From assembly GCF_001813295.1 (NCBI RefSeq), contig NZ_KV812044.1, positions 9,639-48,241 of the forward strand: a DNA stretch of 38,603 bases. The letters are read 5' to 3'. How positions within the stretch are numbered: the stretch's first letter is position 1; the number at the start of each line of letters is the position of its first letter. Below are positions 1 to 10,131 of the stretch, piece after piece. The notes below the pieces were generated by a model that saw only the letters and a list, made by a program, of their open reading frames with translations, made no database searches and had not been told where the DNA came from. Source of the DNA: Streptococcus sp. HMSC072G04 (GTDB lineage: Bacteria > Bacillota > Bacilli > Lactobacillales > Streptococcaceae). The position numbers and the translations under genes were made by a program.

Positions 1-3000
1 ACACGGCTATCGCCTTCAGTAAATACAGGTTTACCAGTTTGTGTGGCACCTTGGATATCTGTTGTTTCAGCAGGAGTTGCTGTTGGTGTAACTGGTGTTA
101 CGGTTGGTGTGTAAGTCGCTGAAGCCTTAGTTCCGTTCATATCTTCACGGACAACAGTTACAGCAGGTGCTGTACCGATGAATGTTTTTTCTGGAACGAA
201 GGTTACTGTTCCATCTGCAGCTACTGTGAAAGTACCTACACCGTCTACAGTCTTCGTAGTTGAACCATCATCGAAGGTTGCTGGAACATTTTCATTGATG
301 GCTACAGTCTTCTCAACGCCATCAACCGTTACAGTTCCACCCTTGAATTCAGGTTTACCTGTTTGAGTAGCACCTTGGATGTCTTTTGTTTCAGCTGGTG
401 TAGCTGTTGGAGTTACTGGCAATACTGTTGGTGTATAAGTTGCAGAGGCTTTGGTTCCGTTCTTATCTTCACGAACAACCGTCACTGCTGGAGCAGTTCC
501 AACGAATGATTTTTCTGGTACAAATGTAACAGTACCGTCTGCTGCTACTGTGTAAGTACCAACACCTTCAACGGTCTTAGTTGTTGAGCCATCGCCAAAT
601 GTCGCTGAAACATCTTCATTGATATCAACAGTCTTCTCAACGCCATCAACCGTTACAGTTCCACCCTTGAATTCAGGTTTACCTGTTTGAGTAGCACCTT
701 GGATGTCTTTTGTTTCAGCTGGTGTTGCTGTTGGGGTTACTGGAACGATTTCTGGTGTGTAAGTTGTATCAACCTTGATACCGTTTGAGCTTTCAGCTTG
801 AACCTTGGCTGGTGTGACTGCACCAGTGTATGATTTATCAGTCGGTGTGAAAGTTACTTGACCAGTTGCTGGGTCAATTGTGAAGTTACCGATCACGGTT
901 GTACCGTCTGCCGCATAAGCTGGTGTCGTTGAAACTTCGTTACCATCTTTATCTAGCAATGTGTAGCTATTGTCTTTAATGGTAATAGCTTTATCTTCAC
1001 CATTTACTTGAACGGTTGTTCCTGCAAAGGTTGGTGTACCGGTTTGAGTTGCCCCTTGAACATCTTTAGAAGTTGCAGGGTTTGCAGTTGGAACTGCTGG
1101 CACAACAGTTGGTGTGTAGGTCGCATCTGAAGTAATGGTTGCAGTCTTACCATTAGCATTTGTAATAGTAGCAGTTGCCTGAACAGTTACTCCTTTTGCA
1201 GTACCAACAAAGTCTTTTTCAGGTGTGAAGGTCACCGCTCCTGTAGTAGGATCGATTGTATAGCTACCTTCCCCTGCTACTGTTACAGTTGTTTCATCAG
1301 TTGGTTGACCAGTTGCTGGATCCACCAATTTCTTGTTAGTGATTTCAGCAGTCTTGTCGTTACTCAAATCAAAGGTTGGTGTTTGGGTTTGAGGAACGTT
1401 TTGAACATCCGCAGAAACTTTGTCTGTTGGAGTCACTGTGATAGGAGTAACCGTTGGTGTGTATTTAGCTTCAGCTGATTTGATGTACTCAGGTTGAACA
1501 ACACCATCCTTGTTTCGACCAACTGGAGCTGATAATGAAACAGTAACACCATTTGCAGTACCAGTAAAGCTTGGTTCAGGCACAAACGACACTTCACCTG
1601 TTGAAGGTTTGATCGTATATGTTCCTTCACCTGCCACTGTTACAGACGTAGCTTCCGTGATAAGACCTGTTGCTGGATCTACTAACTTAGCTGGATATTC
1701 TGCACTAGGAGCAATGGAAATCTTATCTCCATTAGCATTTGTTTCTGTAGTATTAAAGGTCGGTGTTTCTTTTTGAGTTGCTCCTTGAACATCAGTCGAT
1801 GTCTTGTCAACTCCTTCGATTTCAATCGGAGTGACTGTTGGAACGTATTGACCATCCATGGTATTCAACTGACCATTAATGTTAGGTTCTTGATCTGGGA
1901 ATTTGGTTGACCAACCAGTATCGTAGCCATTGTTATCTGAACGACGAATAGAAATACCATCAGCTGTTCCAAGGAAGTTATCTTCTGGGATAAATTCAAC
2001 GTCTACGTCTTTACCATTGGCAGTGATCTTGTATTTACCTTGACCTGGTACAACATAGTAACCATCTGCATCAAGCGTTGCACGGTTGCCATCTTTGTCA
2101 ACGATGTATGGTTCTACCGTTTCATCAATAACAGCAGTAGAATTACGTTCATACTTGTGTTCACCACGAGCTGTAAAGGTTACTGTTGCTGTTTGTTTGG
2201 CACCTTGAGGACCAGAAGTTTCCTTAAATTCCCCTTTTGGTGGGTGGGTAATTTGAGTCTTGAAGTCTTCTACTTCCCCTGAGAAGGCCATACCAGTTGG
2301 GCTCTCAATCTCGGTAGCTTTCTTGGCAATACGAACACGAGCACCTAGTTCTTTAACGCTAGGGTCGATATAAGTCTTGCTATTTGCAAAGGTCAACTCA
2401 ACAGTGCCATCTTGTGTGATTGTAGCGAGATTTGAGCGTTCATCCTCATCGAATTTACCATTTTGGTTAAAGTCTACCCAACCATAGATATGTGCTTCTG
2501 AAGCTCCATCTGTATGAGCTTGAACTGACAGCTTGTAGTTACCTGGGCGTGTACGGTCCATCTTGATCATCTCATTGGTTGTACCTTTAAGCTCATCTGG
2601 AAGCAATTGGTTAATTCCTTCATCGGCCGTAGTTGCCTTATCATCACCGAACCAGTCGAGAGTCGTATTCTCATCCATATCAGGACTCACGTTACCAAGA
2701 TACGGTTGATTTACTTTAGCTCCAGTAACGCCATCTACAGTTGCAATGGTATGAACTGCCTTACCGTATGACTCAGGAGCATCCCCTTCATCAAGTGGGA
2801 AGAATCCTAGCATAGCAGACTGTTTACCACCTGAAGCGATGTAAAGTCCCACTTCAGATGCTCCGCGCGTCATTACGATTGGAACCGTTCTATTTCCTTC
2901 AGAAATGTTTGGTCCAAAGATACCGGTTCCTAAACCACCGGTAACTTTGTCAGGATTTCCAAAGTATTTCCAAGCTACTGGTTTCTTTTCTGGTCCAACT

Positions 3001-4346
3001 TCAGTAGATCTACGAAGTTGGTTTAAGTTGGTATTATTAAATTTAGGATTAGGTCCAAAAAGATTTTCAGTATCTTGTGGTTCATAAGTTACAGAAGTTT
3101 TTGGTCTGGTAAACTTTTTCCATTCTCCAATATGCTGCCAACCTTCTCCATTGGTAGTAAACATAACTAATTCACCTGGGTTAGCAGACTCCCCATCAGC
3201 CATAACAATAGCTGGCTTAACTGTCTTGCCACGGAAGGTTGCAGAGATTTCAAACTGAACTCCAATATTTCCACCATTCAAAGCTGAACTTATGGTAGTC
3301 TTCTTGGTTTTCGTATCAATATTCTCAAATCTGATTTCAGTCCAATTATTTTGGGCATCAGCGACGATTTTGGCTTCTTCACCATTGTTAAAAGCTTGCT
3401 TAGCAGCATTTGAAGTGACTCCACTTACATAACCATTTTTTGCATTTGGATCATAGGTTGCTTTTTCAGCTTCTGTAGCCCCTTGATTTTCCATCCGTTT
3501 CTTATAGATTTCAGTCGCTTGGAAAGGTTTCAAGGATTTGACTTTTACAGTAACTACATAACCAGGCATGATTTCCTTGGTATAGGTAGCCCCAACTTGA
3601 AGAGCTAATTTCTCTTCTAAGTTTTCAGTTGGTTTAAGTTCACTTTTAGGAACTAATGTTGTAGTTGTTCCTGTCCAGTTAGCTACATCTCCAAAGTCCA
3701 ACCAAGTAATCTGGCTAGCCATAGATTTGGCATCAAGATCTGTTGTAAAGCCAGGCTTTTCAACTTTTGGAGTTGATGTTGCATCTTCTACATCATCCCC
3801 AATTAAGTTTGGATCATTGGTATCACCCAAAGCACGGCGAGTACGGCGACGGCCTCTTGTTTCCTCTGTTGAAGGTGTATTAGTAGTTGCTGGTGCTTCG
3901 ACACCTGCCGCAACTTCCTCTTTCTTATCTGCAGTTGTTGAAGTTGCTTCTCCTGCCTTGTTTTCTGGTGTAGCAACTTCCAAGCTTGGTGTTGCTGAAG
4001 TAGCTGGTGCACTTGATGTTGCTGAAGTTGCTGTACTTGTGCTACTTGCTTCACTAGTTGAAGCTGCTGTTGAAGTTACAGCTGGGCTTGCTTCATAAGT
4101 TGTTGCAGCTGTACTCGTTGTTTCAGCTGTGGATGCCACTGAAGTAGCTGCTGAAGTTGCTGGCGCTTCAGACGCTGTAGCAACTGCTGCTACACTTTCA
4201 CTTGTCGTATCTGTCTTTTCTTCTGCGGCTGCACTTGCGGCTGTCCCAACCATGACAAGTGTCCCCAAAAGTACTGAGCAAACACCCACATTCAATTTAC
4301 GAATCGAGAATCTGCTAATACGATCATTAAATAAGTCTTTCCCCAT
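1..4346 (-). CDS. CshA-type fibrillar surface adhesin, C terminus outside window
   Basis: Large cell-wall adhesin of the CshA family, expected to form surface fibrils that bind host proteins such as fibronectin and other oral bacteria. The reading frame is open from the ATG at 4346 (GGAGGT ribosome site just upstream) to the window edge, about 1448 codons. The N terminus has a YSIRK-like signal peptide (FSIRKLNVGVCSVLLGT) ending near AAAEE. Then comes a Ser/Ala/Thr-rich segment to about residue 170, an Arg-rich stretch (RGRRRTRRA), and a long non-repetitive region holding a GEVEDF motif at about residue 690. From about residue 830 there are repeats of 108-125 residues, each with a QGATQ.xTP-type join and a YTPTVTPI-like start, typical of CshA fibril repeats. 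The LPXTG anchor must lie off-window. Family assignment is firm; the exact orthologue (CshA or CshB) is not known. Confidence 0.88.
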   Translation of the reverse strand, partial: MGKDLFNDRISRFSIRKLNVGVCSVLLGTLVMVGTAASAAAEEKTDTTSESVAAVATASEAPATSAATSVASTAETTSTAATTYEASPAVTSTAASTSEASSTSTATSATSSAPATSATPSLEVATPENKAGEATSTTADKKEEVAAGVEAPATTNTPSTEETRGRRRTRRALGDTNDPNLIGDDVEDATSTPKVEKPGFTTDLDAKSMASQITWLDFGDVANWTGTTTTLVPKSELKPTENLEEKLALQVGATYTKEIMPGYVVTVKVKSLKPFQATEIYKKRMENQGATEAEKATYDPNAKNGYVSGVTSNAAKQAFNNGEEAKIVADAQNNWTEIRFENIDTKTKKTTISSALNGGNIGVQFEISATFRGKTVKPAIVMADGESANPGELVMFTTNGEGWQHIGEWKKFTRPKTSVTYEPQDTENLFGPNPKFNNTNLNQLRRSTEVGPEKKPVAWKYFGNPDKVTGGLGTGIFGPNISEGNRTVPIVMTRGASEVGLYIASGGKQSAMLGFFPLDEGDAPESYGKAVHTIATVDGVTGAKVNQPYLGNVSPDMDENTTLDWFGDDKATTADEGINQLLPDELKGTTNEMIKMDRTRPGNYKLSVQAHTDGASEAHIYGWVDFNQNGKFDEDERSNLATITQDGTVELTFANSKTYIDPSVKELGARVRIAKKATEIESPTGMAFSGEVEDFKTQITHPPKGEFKETSGPQGAKQTATVTFTARGEHKYERNSTAVIDETVEPYIVDKDGNRATLDADGYYVVPGQGKYKITANGKDVDVEFIPEDNFLGTADGISIRRSDNNGYDTGWSTKFPDQEPNINGQLNTMDGQYVPTVTPIEIEGVDKTSTDVQGATQKETPTFNTTETNANGDKISIAPSAEYPAKLVDPATGLITEATSVTVAGEGTYTIKPSTGEVSFVPEPSFTGTANGVTVSLSAPVGRNKDGVVQPEYIKSAEAKYTPTVTPITVTPTDKVSADVQNVPQTQTPTFDLSNDKTAEITNKKLVDPATGQPTDETTVTVAGEGSYTIDPTTGAVTFTPEKDFVGTAKGVTVQATATITNANGKTATITSDATYTPTVVPAVPTANPATSKDVQGATQTGTPTFAGTTVQVNGEDKAITIKDNSYTLLDKDGNEVSTTPAYAADGTTVIGNFTIDPATGQVTFTPTDKSYTGAVTPAKVQAESSNGIKVDTTYTPEIVPVTPTATPAETKDIQGATQTGKPEFKGGTVTVDGVEKTVDINEDVSATFGDGSTTKTVEGVGTYTVAADGTVTFVPEKSFVGTAPAVTVVREDKNGTKASATYTPTVLPVTPTATPAETKDIQGATQTGKPEFKGGTVTVDGVEKTVAINENVPATFDDGSTTKTVDGVGTFTVAADGTVTFVPEKTFIGTAPAVTVVREDMNGTKASATYTPTVTPVTPTATPAETTDIQGATQTGKPVFTEGDSR
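60..1850 (-). repeat. CshA-type tandem repeats inside the adhesin gene
   Basis: Repeat boundaries, marked by the YTPTVTP-like coding sequence, fall near 110, 434, 757, 1113, 1457 and 1835, so units are about 324-375 nt. Units differ in age: 304-401 and 628-725 are identical over 98 bp at a spacing of 324 nt (108 codons), while the units beyond about 760 are diverged. This suggests recent duplication or gene conversion of the leftmost units, towards the C terminus of the protein. Confidence 0.8.
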
Positions 4347-4419
4347 TTAATGGACCTCCATATTTATCTATAAATTAACATTCTATTTAAATTTGTTTAG
4401 TTTTTTCCAAACCTTACCT

Positions 4420-4447
4420 ATTTTAACAAAATCCGAACGATATTCAA
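4420..4447 (-). promoter_or_regulatory. Probable sigma-A promoter of the CshA-like gene
   Basis: On the minus strand TTGAAT (4442-4447) and TAAAAT (4420-4425) are 16 nt apart, about 75 nt before the start codon. This leaves an AT-rich leader with no other obvious element. Confidence 0.5.
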
Positions 4448-4481
4448 AACATTTTAACTGAAAAATGAGTAAAAATTTTCA

Positions 4482-4515
4482 GCTGAAATCCTTTTAGAGC
4501 TAAAAGGATTTCAGC
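4482..4515 (-). terminator. Hairpin terminator after thyA
   Basis: Perfect 16-bp inverted repeat (4482-4497 with 4500-4515) with a minimal loop, followed on the minus strand by GAAAATTTTTAC. It lies 35 nt beyond the thyA stop and upstream of the adhesin promoter. Confidence 0.65.
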
Positions 4516-4550
4516 CATAGATAAGGGCATCAAAAAACCTTGATTTATCA

Positions 4551-5390
4551 CTAAATCGCAAGATCAAACTTTAACTGTGGCTTTACTGGATCATAATCGA
4601 CCAGTTCAAAATCTTCTGGTTTGATATCAAAGAAATTGGTCCCGTCTGGAACATTCAAAACCAAGCGCGGTTGGCAATCAGAGGGCTCGCGACGGAGCAA
4701 TTCCTCTGCTTGTTCAAATTGGTTGTCATAGATATGAAGGTTATTAATGAAGTAAAAGAACTTCCCAACCTTCCAGCCAAAGTGCTTAGCAATCATCATC
4801 TGTAGGGCTACATACTGCATGGCATTGATATGGTGAGCTACCAACATATCATTCGAACGCTGGGTCAGGGTCGCATCTAGATAGATCTCCCCATCCACGC
4901 GCCGTACGTCAAACATAGTCTGGAAAGCACAGGGCAAGAGACCTTCCGTCTCCTCAAAAGCTTCATAATCCCAGAGCGAGATGATATTGCGGCGATTCCA
5001 AGGATTAGCCTCTAATTGCTTGAGGATTTTATTCGTAATGTCATGCTTTTTGACAACAGCTCCATAGCGCTGACCGATTGTCCGGCTATCTCCCACTTCC
5101 CAGTCATTCCAGTAGTGGACATTGTACTTGTCTTCTAAAAGATCCAGGCTATTCGACTGATCCTGGTAGATCCAGAGCATTTCTTTGATAGCTGATTTAA
5201 TCGCGATGGGACGAAGGGTCGTGATAGGAAACTCACCTTTTGCGAGGTCAAATTCCATAAAGGCTCCCGTGATGTACTTGGAGTTGGCCGTTCTACCATC
5301 CTTGTACTTAGGGCGCGCCTGCTCTGACCAGACCCCTTCTTCCATGATTTTTCGAATGTTTTCTTTAAAAATTGTATCTGCTTTTGTCAT
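4551..5390 (-). CDS. thyA: Thymidylate synthase
   Basis: Methylates dUMP to dTMP using methylenetetrahydrofolate, the only de novo route to thymidylate. The 279-residue protein is full length. It carries the folate/phosphate-binding region around RRNIISLWD (residues 133-141), the catalytic Cys154 in LLPCAFQ, the phosphate-binding QRSND, and the HIYDNQ segment near the C terminus. The LLPCAFQ form, rather than LPPCH, is what I know from streptococcal ThyA. The start at 5390 follows AAGGAGA. An extended -10 (TGATATAAT, hexamer at 5420-5425) lies 30 nt upstream, just past the glcK terminator, so thyA is probably transcribed alone. Confidence 0.97.
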   Translation of the reverse strand: MTKADTIFKENIRKIMEEGVWSEQARPKYKDGRTANSKYITGAFMEFDLAKGEFPITTLRPIAIKSAIKEMLWIYQDQSNSLDLLEDKYNVHYWNDWEVGDSRTIGQRYGAVVKKHDITNKILKQLEANPWNRRNIISLWDYEAFEETEGLLPCAFQTMFDVRRVDGEIYLDATLTQRSNDMLVAHHINAMQYVALQMMIAKHFGWKVGKFFYFINNLHIYDNQFEQAEELLRREPSDCQPRLVLNVPDGTNFFDIKPEDFELVDYDPVKPQLKFDLAI

Positions 5391-5419
5391 ATACTCTCCT
5401 TGAATCCAGTTTTGTCTTC

Positions 5420-5425
5420 ATTATA
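5420..5425 (-). promoter_or_regulatory. Extended -10 element upstream of thyA
   Basis: Minus-strand TGATATAAT is an extended -10. No convincing -35 is seen at 16-18 nt because that position is occupied by the T-run of the glcK terminator. Confidence 0.45.
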
Positions 5426-5445
5426 TCACAGGAGGCAGAAAAAAA

Positions 5446-5472
5446 GGAGATCCCAGCACGAGCCAGATCTCC
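5446..5472 (-). terminator. Intrinsic terminator of glcK
   Basis: GGAGATC (5466-5472 on the minus strand) pairs with GATCTCC (5446-5452) and is followed by seven T. It starts 8 nt after the glcK stop codon. Confidence 0.85.
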
Positions 5473-5480
5473 ATTTCATC

Positions 5481-6440
5481 TTATTGTAATACAAGGGATG
5501 CAGCACCGATCACACCGGCATCATTTCCCAAAGTAGCAAGTGCCAATTGAGTCGATTCACGCACTTGTGGGAATGAGTTTTCTTCAAAGACTTTGCGCAC
5601 ACCATCCAAGAGGAAGTCTCCAGCAGCGGAAACCCCACCACCGATAACAATCTTAGATGGGTTCAAGGTTGAACCGATGTTGGCAGCAGCAAGTCCAAGA
5701 TAACGTGAGAAGTTCTTATAGACGATCAAAGCAAGAGCGTCACCTTCTTTTGCCAGGTCAAAGACCGTTTTAGCCGTTACTTCTTCTCCATTGTCGATCA
5801 AGACTTTCAATTGAGAGTCCCCTTCGTACTCATCGGCATAACGACGAGTCAAGTTGACGATACCAGTTGCTGAGGCAACCGTTTCAAGACAGCCTTTTTT
5901 ACCACAGGTACATTGGATTGGATCATCAAAGTCAACAGTGATGTGACCAAGCTCACCAGCAGCTCCACGTACACCATGCAAGAGACGACCTTCAGCGACG
6001 ATACCACCGCCGACACCTGTACCAAGTGTCATGAATACGACATCTGGTTGGTTTTCACCAGCCCCTTTCCAACGTTCACCCAAAGCAGCAACGTTGGCAT
6101 CATTATCGATAAAGAATGGAATATGAAGGGCACTTTCGATCTTTTCTTTGACTGGTTGAAGAGTCTTCCAGTTCAAGTTGTAGGCACCGATAACTGTACC
6201 TTTTTCACGGTCAACGACACCAGGTGAACCCATTCCAATTCCTTGGAATTCAGAAGCATCCAGCTCAAGCATTTTCAAACGATGCGCGATGGATTCGATC
6301 ATATCATCTACGATATGGCTACCTTCATCCAAGATATTTGTTTTAATAGACCATTTTTCTTGAACTTCCCCATCCAAAGTAAGGATGGCAAACTTAATTG
6401 AAGTTCCCCCAAGGTCAATCCCAATAATTTTTTTAGACAT
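5481..6440 (-). CDS. glcK: ROK-family glucokinase
   Basis: Phosphorylates intracellular glucose to glucose-6-phosphate with ATP. This handles glucose released from disaccharides or brought in without the PTS. The 319-residue length is normal. The N-terminal IDLGGTSIKFA is the ATP-binding motif, D114 in IDNDAN is the expected catalytic base, GTGVGGG (140-146) is the second phosphate loop, and the zinc motif CTCGKKGC (177-184) with H166 in ELGHITV is complete. The start at 6440 follows GAAAGGAG. The gene has its own promoter with a cre-like palindrome just before the coding region and its own terminator, so it is probably monocistronic and may respond to CcpA. Confidence 0.95.
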   Translation of the reverse strand: MSKKIIGIDLGGTSIKFAILTLDGEVQEKWSIKTNILDEGSHIVDDMIESIAHRLKMLELDASEFQGIGMGSPGVVDREKGTVIGAYNLNWKTLQPVKEKIESALHIPFFIDNDANVAALGERWKGAGENQPDVVFMTLGTGVGGGIVAEGRLLHGVRGAAGELGHITVDFDDPIQCTCGKKGCLETVASATGIVNLTRRYADEYEGDSQLKVLIDNGEEVTAKTVFDLAKEGDALALIVYKNFSRYLGLAAANIGSTLNPSKIVIGGGVSAAGDFLLDGVRKVFEENSFPQVRESTQLALATLGNDAGVIGAASLVLQ

Positions 6441-6459
6441 CTGTAACTCCTTTCAAACT

Positions 6460-6473
6460 TGTAAACACTTACA
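6460..6473 (-). promoter_or_regulatory. cre-like palindrome in the glcK leader
   Basis: Minus-strand TGTAAGTGTTTACA is a near-perfect palindrome and differs from the CcpA consensus TGNAANCGNNNNCA at one central base. It starts 5 nt downstream of the -10 hexamer, where CcpA binding would block transcription. Confidence 0.45.
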
Positions 6474-6478
6474 GATCT

Positions 6479-6506
6479 ATTATATCAGACTTTTTATCAA
6501 ACGCAA
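6479..6506 (-). promoter_or_regulatory. glcK promoter
   Basis: TTGCGT (6501-6506) and TATAAT (6479-6484) on the minus strand, 16 nt apart, with an extended -10 (TGATATAAT). Confidence 0.65.
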
Positions 6507-6526
6507 AGGTTTGCACGTAACTTTTC

Positions 6527-7045
6527 TTAACTTTTTAACAAGAGACTAAAGGATTGAAATCCTAAAATGAGGAAAATCAAACCAATAATATTTAATAGAA
6601 AGACGCTTATCGAGAGCGGACTAACAATTAAGAATAAACCGATGAAGAGCTGTAGCAAGGCAAAGAAGATATAACGCTTGGACAGTTCTTCAACCTTTCT
6701 CGAGTAGAAATTAGCTTTTCGGAAGTTTAAAATCGAACGGTAGATCAGCCAAATTCCTAAGGTAACTGGAAAGACAATCGGCAAGGTCTTGTAGCCATAG
6801 AGCAGTAAGTAGACCGCAAAAACTAAGGCGACCATACTGTGGAAGAGCTGTTGCTGCTGAATGATACCAGCTTGGCGCAATCGGTAATAGCGTGAAAAAC
6901 GCGAAAGGGAAATTAAAAAGAAGCCACAGGAAATCAACCAGCTAAATGAGCCGATGTGCTCAATTGGATTGATAAACAAGACGATACCAATAATGGTAAA
7001 AATAGTGGCTGAAATCCCAAGGGATATCCGGTTCAATTGATTCAT
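6527..7045 (-). CDS. DUF308/HdeD-like integral membrane protein
   Basis: A 172-residue membrane protein with about six hydrophobic segments: roughly residues 9-26, 31-47, 69-83, 87-107, 127-142 and 147-168. They are separated by short basic loops such as RYYRLRQ and NFRKANFYSRK. The six-helix layout and length fit the DUF308/HdeD-like group; no catalytic motif is visible. It is the last gene of the operon that starts at DUF1149, 9 nt after the ABC-F stop. The function is unknown. No clear terminator follows it; a weak GCAAA/TTTGC hairpin overlaps the glcK promoter. Confidence 0.75.
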   Translation of the reverse strand: MNQLNRISLGISATIFTIIGIVLFINPIEHIGSFSWLISCGFFLISLSRFSRYYRLRQAGIIQQQQLFHSMVALVFAVYLLLYGYKTLPIVFPVTLGIWLIYRSILNFRKANFYSRKVEELSKRYIFFALLQLFIGLFLIVSPLSISVFLLNIIGLIFLILGFQSFSLLLKS

Positions 7046-7054
7046 AGGGCCTCC

Positions 7055-8923
7055 TTATTCATCTAATTCACTCAGGTATTCATAACGATCGTACTTCTCA
7101 AGCAATCGCTCATTTTCCTGATCCAATTCCTTTTGAAGGGCTGACAATTTGCCAAAGTCAGAGCCGTTTTCATTCATCTCCACTTCAATCTCTGCGATCC
7201 GATTTTCAATGGCTTCGATATCTGCTTCAATACTCGCCCACTCCTGCTTTTCCATGTAGCTCATGCGCTTCTTCTCTTCTTTTGGCTTAACAGGTTTCTC
7301 TTTTTCAACCTTGTGACTGGCTGTTACTTGAGCTGCTTCAAAGGCTTTTTCATCCAGGTAATCCGTATAATTGCCAAAGAACTCACGAATGCCCCCGTTT
7401 TCAAAAGCCAGGATCTTGCTTGCCACTTTGTCTAGGAAATAGCGGTCGTGGCTAACGGTAATGACGGGACCTCCAAAGTTTTGAAGGAAGTTTTCCAAAA
7501 CCGTTAAGGTTGCGATATCCAAGTCATTGGTCGGCTCATCGAGGAGAAGCACATTGGGTTTTTCAATCAAAAGTTTTAAGAGAAAGAGGCGCTTCTTCTC
7601 CCCACCGGAGAGTTTTTCGATCAAGGTTCCGTGCATAGAGCGTGGGAAGAGAAATTGCTCCAAGAGATCAGCAATCGAAGTCGTCCCAACGGTCGTCTTC
7701 ACTTCCTCAGCAACTTCCTGGAGGAAATTAATCACGCGCTTGCTTTCATCCAACCCATCAATCTGTTGAGAGAAATAAGCCACCCGCACGGTTTCCCCGA
7801 TAATGACCTGCCCAGACTGAGGCTGCAGTCGCTCAGCGATCAGATTGAGTAGGGTGGACTTGCCGACGCCATTATCCCCAACGATCCCAATGCGGTCCTT
7901 ATTTTGCACCAAGAGGTTAAAGTCCTGTAAAATCGGCTTGTTTTCAAAAGCAAAACTCACATCTTTAAACTCGATGACTTTCTTTCCGATTCGGCTGGTC
8001 TCAAAGTTCATCTCCAAATCCGTCTGGCTGCTTTGACCAGACAAGTCTTGCTTGAGATCATGGAATCGATTGATCCGTGCTTGTTGCTTGGTCGCACGCG
8101 CCTGGGGTTGACGCCGCATCCAGGTCAACTCCTGCTTATAGAGTTGCTGCTTCTTATGAAGAAGGGCCGCATCACGCTCATCTTGCTCAGCCTTTAAGCG
8201 AACATAATCCTGGTAGTTTCCCTGATACTCGATCAAGCTAGCTCGATCCAACTCAAAGATCCCTGTTGAGATATTATCCAAGAAATAGCGATCGTGGGTA
8301 ATGAAAAGCACAGTTTTCTTAGAGTTTTTTAAGAAATTGGTCAACCATTCGATGGTATCAATGTCTAGGTGGTTGGTCGGCTCATCTAGTAAGAGCAGAT
8401 CGTGGTGAGATAGCAAAACTTGGGCCAGTTGCACCCGACGACGTAAGCCTCCAGATAGATCTCCAACTTTGGCGTTCAAATCTTCAATTCCAAGCTTTGA
8501 AAGGACCGTCTTGACCTGACTCTCGATCTCCCAAGCATTGAGTGAATCCATCTCCGCCATGACCTTTTCCAGACGTGCTTGGTTCTCTTCTCGGTAATCC
8601 GCCATCAAGTATTCATAATCGCGAATCAGCTGCATTTCACGTAAATCACTAGATAGCACCGTATCCAGAACCGTCTTTTGATCATCAAAGTCTGGTTCCT
8701 GCGTCAAATAGCCAATCGTATAATCACTCTTGGCAGAAAAAGGACTCACATCTCCATCAAAGCCAGAGCGACCTGACAATACATCTAACAGCGTGGTTTT
8801 TCCAGTCCCATTGACCCCGATCAATCCGATCCGATCCAAGTCGTGAATGATAAAGGAAATCTCACGAAAGACGGTCTTATCTCCGACAGATTTGGTTAAT
8901 TTATCGACAATAAAATCGCTCAT
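7055..8923 (-). CDS. ABC-F family ATPase, Uup-like
   Basis: Soluble ABC-F protein with two nucleotide-binding domains and no membrane domain; such proteins act on the ribosome. Domain 1 has Walker [10 protein letters not shown], signature LSGGLRRR and Walker [13 protein letters not shown]. Domain 2 has [17 protein letters not shown] and [12 protein letters not shown]. Between them lies the charged linker with the [13 protein letters not shown] stretch. After about residue 535 comes a Lys/Glu-rich linker and a C-terminal coiled coil, which points to the Uup subgroup rather than EttA. At 622 residues it is full length. The start overlaps the cca stop by 4 nt, so the two are probably translationally coupled. 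An antibiotic-resistance role is not suggested by the context. Confidence 0.92.
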   Translation of the reverse strand: MSDFIVDKLTKSVGDKTVFREISFIIHDLDRIGLIGVNGTGKTTLLDVLSGRSGFDGDVSPFSAKSDYTIGYLTQEPDFDDQKTVLDTVLSSDLREMQLIRDYEYLMADYREENQARLEKVMAEMDSLNAWEIESQVKTVLSKLGIEDLNAKVGDLSGGLRRRVQLAQVLLSHHDLLLLDEPTNHLDIDTIEWLTNFLKNSKKTVLFITHDRYFLDNISTGIFELDRASLIEYQGNYQDYVRLKAEQDERDAALLHKKQQLYKQELTWMRRQPQARATKQQARINRFHDLKQDLSGQSSQTDLEMNFETSRIGKKVIEFKDVSFAFENKPILQDFNLLVQNKDRIGIVGDNGVGKSTLLNLIAERLQPQSGQVIIGETVRVAYFSQQIDGLDESKRVINFLQEVAEEVKTTVGTTSIADLLEQFLFPRSMHGTLIEKLSGGEKKRLFLLKLLIEKPNVLLLDEPTNDLDIATLTVLENFLQNFGGPVITVSHDRYFLDKVASKILAFENGGIREFFGNYTDYLDEKAFEAAQVTASHKVEKEKPVKPKEEKKRMSYMEKQEWASIEADIEAIENRIAEIEVEMNENGSDFGKLSALQKELDQENERLLEKYDRYEYLSELDE

Positions 8924-10131
8924 TTTTCCTCCTCTTTTGCTTGCTGGATATAGGCGATGATGGCCTCTTTTTCATTGGCCAGTTCCCCATCGACAATGGC
9001 ATATTCGATCTTTGTCAAAATGTCTCCTAAGGCTGGACCTGGTTGAAAGCCGTAGTCTTTGATCAGCATACCGCCATTGACCACTACTTCATGCTTATCA
9101 TGAATGGTCAAGCTATCATAAACGCGCTCAATGGCCAAATAATCCACACTCAAGGCATACGCTTCCCGGAGCTCTTCAGCTAGTAGCAACAAACGCTTCT
9201 CATACTTGTAGCAGGCACGCTTGTCTAGACTTCCATTTTCTCGGAGCTTCAGAATCTCCACGATCTGCTCCACCGTCTTGGCAAAGTCTCTAGAGGTCTT
9301 CCATTTCTTAAAGAATTTTGGAATATCTTGAATCTCTAGTGCTAAGACCAGAGCAGCCCAGGCTTGCTCAGAAGTTGAAAAGGTATATTCCAACTCTATG
9401 TCAAACAAACGCTCGATCGCTGCTTTACGATCCTTCATCTCTGGCAGATAGTGATAGGCTCCACTGGCTAGCATAGCCTCCAAGCCCTGTCTCCAGTATG
9501 GAGAAAGCAAGAGTTTATCAAACTCGATGAAGGTACGCTCTACGGAAATCTTCTCTAGTAAGGGAGCACACTCCTTCATGGCATCAAAGGTCGCCTCTTC
9601 TAATTCAAAGCCGAGACTGGCTTGAAAACGAAATCCTCGCATGATCCGGAGTGCATCTTCGTTAAACCGTTCATGAGGAAGCCCAACGGCCCGAAGAACC
9701 TTGTTTTCTAAATCTTCTAGTCCATGAAAGAGGTCAACAATTTCTCCTTTTTCATTTAAGGCAAAGGCATTGACCGTAAAATCACGACGCTTGAGGTCTT
9801 CTTCAAGCGAGCGTACAAAAGACACGGAGCTCGGACGGCGATAATCGACATAGACATCCTCCGTCCGGAAGGTCGTAATTTCATATTCTTGACCATTTTC
9901 AAGAACTAAGACAGTCCCATGTTCGATACCGACGTCCACTGTGCGATCAAAAATCGCCTTGGTCTCTTCTGGGTAAGAGGAGGACGCGATATCGACATCG
10001 TGAATTGGACGATCCAAGAGGGCATCTCGGACAGATCCCCCAACAAAATAGGCCTCAAAACCAGCTGCTTTAATCTTCTCTAATATTGGTAAAGCCTCCT
10101 GAAACTCAGAAGGCATCTTTTCTAATCTCAT
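8920..10131 (-). CDS. cca: CCA-adding tRNA nucleotidyltransferase
   Basis: Adds or repairs the 3' CCA end of tRNAs from CTP and ATP without a template. The 403-residue protein has the class II nucleotidyltransferase head: the GGSVRD motif (residues 31-36), the DVD metal-binding carboxylates (45-47) and the [10 protein letters not shown] segment near 115. These are followed by the RIMRGFRF motif and an all-helical body and tail. It overlaps dapB and the ABC-F gene by 4 nt on each side, so it belongs to the same transcript. A dapB-cca order is familiar in streptococci. A second in-frame Met lies at residue 6; I keep the first because of the ATGA overlap with dapB. Confidence 0.95.
   Translation of the reverse strand: MRLEKMPSEFQEALPILEKIKAAGFEAYFVGGSVRDALLDRPIHDVDIASSSYPEETKAIFDRTVDVGIEHGTVLVLENGQEYEITTFRTEDVYVDYRRPSSVSFVRSLEEDLKRRDFTVNAFALNEKGEIVDLFHGLEDLENKVLRAVGLPHERFNEDALRIMRGFRFQASLGFELEEATFDAMKECAPLLEKISVERTFIEFDKLLLSPYWRQGLEAMLASGAYHYLPEMKDRKAAIERLFDIELEYTFSTSEQAWAALVLALEIQDIPKFFKKWKTSRDFAKTVEQIVEILKLRENGSLDKRACYKYEKRLLLLAEELREAYALSVDYLAIERVYDSLTIHDKHEVVVNGGMLIKDYGFQPGPALGDILTKIEYAIVDGELANEKEAIIAYIQQAKEEEK

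Noticed and set aside
60..1850. Possible CRISPR-like array from regular repeats
   Set aside because: The repeats are long, in frame and coding (CshA fibril modules), with no short repeat-spacer pattern.
3727..4350. Plus-strand open frames of 73-123 residues opposite the adhesin N terminus
   Set aside because: They are antisense to the Ala/Thr/Ser-rich coding region, are low in complexity, and lack ribosome sites.
7055..8923. Antibiotic-resistance ABC-F reading
   Set aside because: Domain layout, coiled-coil tail and housekeeping operon point to a Uup-like translation factor rather than a resistance protein.
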